Position numbers and translations under genes: made by a program
The notes under the pieces: generated by a model
The model's database searches: none
What the model was told of the DNA's origin: nothing
The model's input: the letters and a program-made list of their open reading frames with translations, nothing else
DNA from: an uncultured Bacillota bacterium
GTDB taxonomy: Bacteria > Bacillota > Clostridia > Christensenellales > UBA1242
Length of the DNA: 64,000 bases
Reading direction: 5' to 3'
Assembly (NCBI GenBank): GCA_900544595.1
Contig: UQVQ01000001.1
Location: 124,001-188,000, forward strand
Shown: one piece after another, positions 59,236 to 64,000 of the stretch
How positions within the stretch are numbered: the stretch's first letter is position 1
Layout of the letters: the number at the start of each line of letters is the position of its first letter

Positions 59236-59493
59236 ATGCATCAATATATTTTCCCAGTTGTTTTCATGAAAGAAGAAGACGAAACTTATTCCGCCTTTGT
59301 TCCAGATCTTAATCTTTCAATCAATGGCGACACAATTGAAAAAACATTCTTGTTAATTCAAGATTACATAACTGTTTATTGCACATATGCGCAAAAAATT
59401 GGCGAAGAAGACAGCCTTGTTCCAACAAAATATGAAAAAATTGTTGAAACAAACAAAACAAGAACGGTTATGCTTGTTGACGCATATGCTTAG
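59236..59493 (+). CDS. Orphan HicB-like protein
   Basis: 85 residues from the ATG at 59236 with AGGAG seven bases upstream. It matches the partial RNase H fold of HicB antitoxins: YIFPVVFMKEEDETYSAFVP then DLNLSINGDTIEKTFLLIQD. A helical region follows but no DNA-binding domain. No HicA-type toxin gene (small, with GSHHxxxx motif) lies on either side, and a terminator follows directly. It may be a solitary regulator or a remnant. Confidence 0.75.
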   Translation: MHQYIFPVVFMKEEDETYSAFVPDLNLSINGDTIEKTFLLIQDYITVYCTYAQKIGEEDSLVPTKYEKIVETNKTRTVMLVDAYA

Positions 59494-59507
59494 AACTTAA
59501 ATATGAT

Positions 59508-59537
59508 AAAAACTCGCTTAAATTAAGCGAGTTTTTT
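59508..59537 (+). terminator. Terminator of the HicB-like gene
   Basis: AAAACTCGCTT-aaatt-AAGCGAGTTTT with six T. Confidence 0.88.
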
Positions 59538-59709
59538 GATTTTAAAATTCAAAGTTTTTTGGCTGCCCCGTTTTGGCTGCCCCGCCATTAAATTTGGAAA
59601 AATTTATTTCCCGAAAGCAATTTTTCAACTTTGCGTTTAACACATTCCCAAAGCTTAAACATTTGGCGTTGAAATTTTAAAAATTAGTTAAAAAATTTTT
59701 TATTTTTTC

Positions 59710-61245
59710 TTACTGCCAATATTTTTTATCAAGAGAACGATATTGAATTGCCTCGGCAAGATGGTTAAAACAAATTTTTTCGCTTCCTTCAAGGTCGGCA
59801 ATTGTTCTTGCAACTTTCAAAATTCTGTTGTGCGCGCGGGCAGAAAGTTTAAGTTTTTCAAATGCTTCTTTCAAAAGTTTTTCGCTTGTTTCGTCAAGTT
59901 GACAATATTCATTGCATTGTTTAACGCCCATGCTTGCATTTGAAAATATTTTTTCGTTTTTAAAACGCGAAAGTTGAATTTCGCGCGCTTTATCAACGCG
60001 TTTCTTGATGTCGGCCGAACATTCTTCGCTTGAAGTTTTGCTTGTTAATTCATCATACGTCACGTTGTCAACCTCAATATGTAGGTCGATTCTGTCCATA
60101 AGCGGGCCCGAAAGTTTTCCAAGATATTTATGGATTTGACTTTGTGTGCATTTGCATTCGCCGTCCTTCGAGCCATAATGTCCGCAAGGGCAAGGATTCA
60201 TACTTGCAATAAGAATGAAATTTGCAGGATAAGTTACGGTTGCTTCGGCTCTTGCAACAGTTATAACGCCGTCTTCAAGAGGTTGACGCAAAGCTTCAAT
60301 TGCGCTTCGTCCATATTCTGGCATTTCGTCCAAAAACAAAACTCCGTTATGCGCAAGGCTAATTTCGCCCGGCTTGGAATGTCTGCCGCCTCCTGTTAAA
60401 CTAACAAGCGAAGCCGTGTGGTGCGGGCTTCTGAAAGGACGCTCGCAAATAATTCCTTCGCGGCTGTCGAGTGTTCCGGCAACGCTGTGGATTTTTGTAA
60501 CTTCAAGGGCTTCATCGAAAGTTAAATCTGGCAAAATTGTTGGGAAACATTTTGCAAGCATTGTTTTTCCGCTTCCAGGAGGCCCAATCATCAAAATGTT
60601 GTGCCCGCCCGCAGCGGCAATTTCAAGAGCGCGTTTTGCGCTTGCTTGCCCCTTAACAAACTTAAAGTCTAGCGCCTCGCGGTGCGACCTAAAAAAGTTT
60701 TCATAGTTTGTTGTTTCAACAGGTTTAATTTGAATTTCACCTTGCAAAAATTTAACAACTTCTTTCAAGTTTTTAACGGGATAAACTTCAATTCCGTCAA
60801 TAAAACTTGCTTCTTTTGTGTTTTCAAAAGGAATAACAAATTTTTTATGACCTTCTTTTCTTGCAGAAATTAAAATTGGCAAAACGCCGTTAACATGGCG
60901 AACTCCCCCGTCTAAAGAAAGTTCCCCAAGAAAAATTATGTCTTTGCACGCTTCAATTGGAACTTGATTGCTTGCGGCAAGAATTCCAACGGCAATTGAA
61001 AGATCGAAAAGCGGGCCTTCCTTCTTTGTGTTTGCAGGCGCAAGATTAACGGTTATTTTGTTAATTGGATAGGAAAAGCCAGAGTTACGAATTGCAGATT
61101 TAACACGTTCTTTACTTTCTTTAATTGCAGTGTCGCCAAGGCCAACAATGTCGAACCCTGGAAGTCCAATTGAAATGTCAACCTCGGTTGAAACGATAAA
61201 TCCGTCGATTCCGTTAAGTCCATAGCATTTGATTTTTGAAAGCAT
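59710..61245 (-). CDS. comM: YifB/ComM-family Mg-chelatase-like ATPase
   Basis: 511 residues. The N-terminal Lon-like ChlI domain begins KCYGLNGIDGFIVSTEVDIS. The AAA+ core has Walker A MIGPPGSGKTMLAKCFP near 216, FRSPHHTASLVSLTGG near 271, Walker B GVLFLDEMPEYGRSAIEALR near 302 and a zinc-type CPCGHYGSKDGECKC near 354. The C-terminal YifB domain ends with LAEAIQYRSLDKKYWQ. ComM is a DNA helicase for branch migration in transformation in other bacteria. GAGGAAAAGTT precedes the ATG. Confidence 0.94.
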   Translation of the reverse strand: MLSKIKCYGLNGIDGFIVSTEVDISIGLPGFDIVGLGDTAIKESKERVKSAIRNSGFSYPINKITVNLAPANTKKEGPLFDLSIAVGILAASNQVPIEACKDIIFLGELSLDGGVRHVNGVLPILISARKEGHKKFVIPFENTKEASFIDGIEVYPVKNLKEVVKFLQGEIQIKPVETTNYENFFRSHREALDFKFVKGQASAKRALEIAAAGGHNILMIGPPGSGKTMLAKCFPTILPDLTFDEALEVTKIHSVAGTLDSREGIICERPFRSPHHTASLVSLTGGGRHSKPGEISLAHNGVLFLDEMPEYGRSAIEALRQPLEDGVITVARAEATVTYPANFILIASMNPCPCGHYGSKDGECKCTQSQIHKYLGKLSGPLMDRIDLHIEVDNVTYDELTSKTSSEECSADIKKRVDKAREIQLSRFKNEKIFSNASMGVKQCNEYCQLDETSEKLLKEAFEKLKLSARAHNRILKVARTIADLEGSEKICFNHLAEAIQYRSLDKKYWQ

Positions 61246-61357
61246 AACTTTTCCTCTTTTGTGTTTAATAATTTATGTTTTTAGTATAAACAAAAAAGGG
61301 TTTTGTTCAAAACAAAAATGAAACAAAAAAATTTTTTAGGAATTTAGCAAAAAACAC

Positions 61358-61386
61358 TTGTTTTTAAATTAAAATTATGATATAAA
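61358..61386 (+). promoter_or_regulatory. Promoter of rplS
   Basis: TTGTTT (61358-61363) and TATAAA (61381-61386) with a 17-base spacer, about 70 bases before the rplS start. Confidence 0.6.
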
Positions 61387-61387
61387 T

Positions 61388-61448
61388 ATGCTTGGCTTCG
61401 AGCGGTCCGCTGTTTAATCAAACATGAACGCTATGTTTAGTAAGGAGG
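61388..61448 (+). promoter_or_regulatory. Candidate ribosomal protein L19 leader
   Basis: The short leader has GAGCGGTCCGCT (inverted repeat) and CATGAACGCTATG before the Shine-Dalgarno. L19 autoregulatory leaders are known upstream of rplS in Firmicutes, and size and place fit. I did not align it to the model. Confidence 0.45.
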
Positions 61449-61456
61449 AAAAGCTA

Positions 61457-61807
61457 ATGAACATTATCGACACAATTGAAAACGAAAATCTTAGAAAAGA
61501 CGAAATTGCTCCATTCAACGTTGGGGACACTGTTAAAGTTTTCGTTAAAATTAAAGAAGGCGATAAAGAGCGTATTCAAGCTTATGAAGGCGTTGTGATT
61601 GCAAAACGCAATGGTTCAGTTCGCGAAACATTTACTGTTAGAAGAATTTCATACGGAATTGGCGTTGAAAGAACATTCCCATACCACAGCCCTTTAATCG
61701 ACCATGTTGAAGTAACACGTCGTGGACGCGCAAGAAGAGCAAAACTTTATTATCTTCGCGATTTAACAGGGAAGAAAGCAAAAACAAAAGCTGCAAAAGA
61801 AAACTAA
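61457..61807 (+). CDS. rplS: 50S ribosomal protein L19
   Basis: 116 residues from the ATG at 61457, with TAAGGAGGAAAAGCTA upstream. An earlier in-frame ATG (61424) lies inside the leader. L19 motifs: [20 protein letters not shown] near 20, [13 protein letters not shown] near 43 and [17 protein letters not shown] near 65. It sits at the subunit interface of the 50S. It is alone, far from rpsP-rimM, instead of following trmD. Confidence 0.96.
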   Translation: MNIIDTIENENLRKDEIAPFNVGDTVKVFVKIKEGDKERIQAYEGVVIAKRNGSVRETFTVRRISYGIGVERTFPYHSPLIDHVEVTRRGRARRAKLYYLRDLTGKKAKTKAAKEN

Positions 61808-61831
61808 AAAAACCGCATTTCGCGGTTTTTT
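61805..61831 (+). terminator. Terminator of rplS
   Basis: AAAACCGC-atttc-GCGGTTTT followed by T-run, right after the stop. Confidence 0.88.
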
Positions 61832-61910
61832 TATTGCTCGCTTCAAAGCCAGAAAAAAATCTTCTTCCCCCATAAATTGTTATTTTCTTCTCTCAATTGA
61901 ATAAGAATAA

Positions 61911-61944
61911 CAAAAAAACAACTCCAAAAAAGTTGTTTTTTTTA
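61911..61944 (-). terminator. Terminator of the CBS-domain gene
   Basis: Minus-strand AACAACTTTTTTGGAGTTGTTTTTTT hairpin, stem AACAACT/AGTTGTT. Confidence 0.8.
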
Positions 61945-61949
61945 TAAAA

Positions 61950-62672
61950 CTAATAGTTATCCAAAATGTCGTTAAGAGAAATCACATCGGCAGATGTTAC
62001 AATTCCAATTGGAGTTTCGTTTAAAGTTCCTGTTTTTGTTATTAAAACAGCAATAAGCTTTCGATTTTTAGTAAACAAATTTAAAACTTCTTCAATTGTT
62101 GCATCTTTTGAAACAACCTCATAATAGTTAAGATTGTTTGATGCGTTTAAAATTTCTTCAATTTTTGTTTCAGCAATAAATTTATCAATACTATTTCCGC
62201 TTGCAATTTGTTTACCAATTTCGTCCAAAATTCGTTGACCATTTGCAACTCCAATCAACCCCCCTTTCTCATAAACGGGGATATTACTGAATTTTGAGGT
62301 TGCAATAAGTTGGATAACATCTTTAACAACAACATCGTTTTGAACGCAAAGAACGTTGTTATCTTGAATTGCCTCAACTGCTTTTGGAGGCGTTGTTATC
62401 AACTCGCAAATATGTTCAATTTTTTCAACAATTTCTTCGTGAGGTTCAGCAATTATATATTCGTCGTTGCTCTTATGAATTATGGCATTGCGAAGTCTTC
62501 CATAGTCAACAAGGTCGTCCTCATATTTTCTTACAATATAGTTAAGAGGAACTGCCTTTCTAACAACTTCGGAAAAACTCATGCTCCTTTTAAAACCATG
62601 TTGAACTCTAATTGCATAGTCAATTTTGTTATAGGCATTGATAAATCTGCGTGCATTGGTTTGCGACTTCAT
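61950..62672 (-). CDS. CBS-pair protein with N-terminal helical domain
   Basis: 240 residues from the ATG at 62672 (TAAGGAGAAAA upstream). Residues 1-95 are helical and include DYGRLRNAIIHKSNDEYIIA. That R-x3-(N)-x3-H spacing recalls HEPN-type or swapped-hairpin helical domains. Residues 105-240 hold two CBS motifs (IQLIATSKFSNIPVYEKGGL; TKTGTLNETPIGIVTSADVI), which usually bind adenosyl ligands. The function is unknown. It lies between spoVG and rplS with its own terminator. Confidence 0.82.
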   Translation of the reverse strand: MKSQTNARRFINAYNKIDYAIRVQHGFKRSMSFSEVVRKAVPLNYIVRKYEDDLVDYGRLRNAIIHKSNDEYIIAEPHEEIVEKIEHICELITTPPKAVEAIQDNNVLCVQNDVVVKDVIQLIATSKFSNIPVYEKGGLIGVANGQRILDEIGKQIASGNSIDKFIAETKIEEILNASNNLNYYEVVSKDATIEEVLNLFTKNRKLIAVLITKTGTLNETPIGIVTSADVISLNDILDNY

Positions 62673-62730
62673 TTTTCTCCTTAAATCCATCGAGCAGCAG
62701 CGCCCTAAATTATTCTATTATTTTTTGTTA

Positions 62731-63000
62731 TTATTCAGCTTCTTTTTCTGCTTTTTCAAAAGCTTTCAAAACCTCAGCAACAACTTGTTCGCGTGTTTCA
62801 GTGTTGATTGGGTGAACAATATCTCTATATTCGCCATCTGGAGTTTTTCTGCTTGGCATTGAAATAAAATATCCTTCTTTTCCTTCAATAATTTTAATGT
62901 CGTGAACAACAAAGCATTCGTCAATTGTCATTGATGCAACTGCTCTAAGTTTGCTCCCATCTTTTTCAACAAGTCTAACTCTAACGTCTGTTATTTTCAA
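62731..63000 (-). CDS. spoVG: SpoVG, RNA/DNA-binding regulator
   Basis: 89 residues, full length. Family sequence MKITDVRVRLVEKDGSKLRA, then FVVHDIKIIEGKEGYFISMP and SRKTPDGEYRDIVHPINTET (near 50-69). SpoVG binds nucleic acid and influences septation, cortex and virulence in Firmicutes. The ribosome site GGATGG is unusually far (about 18 bases) from the ATG. It is divergent from murC, the neighbour often seen near spoVG in clostridia. Confidence 0.95.
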   Translation of the reverse strand: MKITDVRVRLVEKDGSKLRAVASMTIDECFVVHDIKIIEGKEGYFISMPSRKTPDGEYRDIVHPINTETREQVVAEVLKAFEKAEKEAE

Positions 63001-63118
63001 TCTTTTATTCCATCCTTTTTTTGTTTTTTGGTATAGTTTCTAACTAAAACCAAAATTATTTTATCATTTTCTTTTGAATTTTCCAAACAAATTTAAGCCC
63101 ATTTTCATAAGTTATAAT

Positions 63119-64000
63119 ATGGCAAAAAGAATCTATTTCATTGGAATTGGCGGAATTAGCATGAGCTCTCTTGCCGCAATTGCAGCAGCAAAAGGAAATA
63201 AAATTTGCGGAAGCGACATAATGGAAGGAGAAAGCCTTAAAACTCTTGATAATTTTAACATTCCGTATTTTATTGGACATAAAGAAGAAAACATTAAATC
63301 TTTCAAACCCAATCTAGTTGTTGTTTCAGGCGCAATTTCCGAAGACAACCCAGAACTTGTTTGGGCAAAACAAAACAAGAAAAAAATCCTAACAAGAGCC
63401 GAGTTCCTTGGAAATGTTAGCAAAGAATTCAAAAATGTTATTGCAATTAGCGGAACCCACGGAAAAACAACAACTTCTGCGCTAATTAGCGAAATTTTTA
63501 TTGAGGCAAATCTTAAACCAACCGTTCATATTGGCGGAGTTTTGAAAAGAAATGGAAGCAGTTTTTTGATTGGAAACAAAAAATATTTCATAACCGAAGC
63601 TTGCGAATATAAAAACAGTTTTTTAACCTTAAACCCAACTGTTGGCGTTGTTTTAAACATTGAACCCGACCATCTTGATTTTTTCAAAAACTTAACCGCA
63701 ATTAAACACAGTTTTAACTCTTTTTTAAACAATTCAAAAACCAAAATTTTCAAAAATGGCGACTACGACTACATCTTAAAAAATGAAAAAACCTCGGCTA
63801 TCTATTCTGCCAAAAATATTAAAAAAACAAGCATTGGCTATAAGTTTGATTTTTATGAAAACGGACTTATGAAGGCATCAATTCAAACAAATTTTTCGGG
63901 TCAACATAATGTTAAAAACGCCCTTGTTGCCTGCGCTGTTGCAACCTACTTTAAAATTAAAATCCCAACAGCTAAAAAAGCAATAAGGCATTTCTCTGGT
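63119..64000 (+). CDS. murC: UDP-N-acetylmuramate-L-alanine ligase (5' part)
   Basis: 294 codons are in the window and the frame runs off the end without a stop. The N-terminal Rossmann loop RIYFIGIGGISMSSLAAIA and the ATP-binding P-loop AISGTHGKTTTSALISEIF near 108-126 are present. GITEACEYKNSFL-type block (FITEACEYKNSFLTLNP) near 157 and GQHNVKNALVACAVATYF near 261 follow. It adds L-alanine to UDP-MurNAc in peptidoglycan synthesis. There is no Shine-Dalgarno, and TATAAT touches the ATG, so the true transcription start is unclear. About 160 residues are missing. Confidence 0.95.
   Translation, partial: MAKRIYFIGIGGISMSSLAAIAAAKGNKICGSDIMEGESLKTLDNFNIPYFIGHKEENIKSFKPNLVVVSGAISEDNPELVWAKQNKKKILTRAEFLGNVSKEFKNVIAISGTHGKTTTSALISEIFIEANLKPTVHIGGVLKRNGSSFLIGNKKYFITEACEYKNSFLTLNPTVGVVLNIEPDHLDFFKNLTAIKHSFNSFLNNSKTKIFKNGDYDYILKNEKTSAIYSAKNIKKTSIGYKFDFYENGLMKASIQTNFSGQHNVKNALVACAVATYFKIKIPTAKKAIRHFSG

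Noticed and set aside
63106..63121. Leaderless promoter for murC
   Set aside because: TATAAT directly touches the ATG, which would place transcription start inside the gene, and no -35 box is found at the right distance.

Overview
The window is a gene-dense, AT-rich chromosomal segment from an endospore-forming member of the Firmicutes, most likely an uncultured gut-type clostridium. It carries a complete spoIIIAA-AH operon, sigG, spoVG, cwlD and a SpoVB/MurJ-type flippase. It also has Firmicute-specific arrangements: asp23-nusB-xseA-xseB, ylxM-ffh-rpsP-khpA-rimM, a DnaB/DnaI-type loader pair and rimP-nusA-ylxR-infB-rbfA. I see no rRNA, CRISPR array, prophage or insertion sequence. Most genes are on the minus strand, in short operons closed by clear hairpin plus T-run terminators.

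Layout. 1-4.1 kb: a roughly 620-nt structured noncoding RNA with its own promoter and terminator, followed by a membrane protein. This matches the OLE RNA / OapA ribonucleoprotein locus. A phosphoketolase gene lies upstream. 4.3-8.1 kb: accessory genes, including an orphan HTH-FtsK fusion behind a tRNA-Ser with operator-like repeats at its promoter, a DUF1858 protein, CwlD and a Nudix hydrolase. 8.2-19.3 kb: dnaB/dnaI-trxB-glmM, the ffh/rpsP cluster without trmD or rplS, proS, and asp23-nusB-xseAB. 19.4-31.9 kb: ppdK, a tRNA dihydrouridine synthase, HU, a flippase, the infB/nusA operon, and prfB with its programmed frameshift. 32-38.8 kb: a clostridial protein of unknown function, rpiB, a degenerate glycosyltransferase-like membrane protein, an M29 aminopeptidase and gap on plus; alr, a DUF2726 protein and ung on minus. 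38.9-44.5 kb: an overlapping pair of unknown genes, recJ and hemZ. 44.7-53.2 kb: spoIIIA operon, efp, and nrnA-truB-nfo-like. 53.3-64 kb: three tRNAs (fMet, Met, Glu), an ABC exporter, sigG, lysS, an orphan HicB-like protein, yifB/comM, rplS, a CBS protein, spoVG and the 5' part of murC.

How the genes work together. Sporulation genes cover the forespore-mother cell channel (SpoIIIA), late forespore transcription (SigG), cortex processing (CwlD) and envelope precursor flipping. Translation and ribosome maturation factors are heavily represented: RimM, RimP, RbfA, IF-2, EF-P, RF2, L19, S16, ProRS and LysRS. Central carbon genes (phosphoketolase, PPDK, GAPDH, RpiB) suggest a fermenter.

The observations I find most worth following are four. 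First, the OLE RNA/OapA locus. Second, a recurring promoter layout in which operon-first genes without a Shine-Dalgarno have a -10 box ending 7-9 bases before the start codon, implying leaderless mRNAs. Third, the self-regulated-looking HTH-FtsK fusion. Fourth, the overlapping gene pair at 38.9-40.6 kb, which resembles DUF6978/DUF1828-type accessory pairs. Family assignments were made by reading the translated sequences, not by database search.
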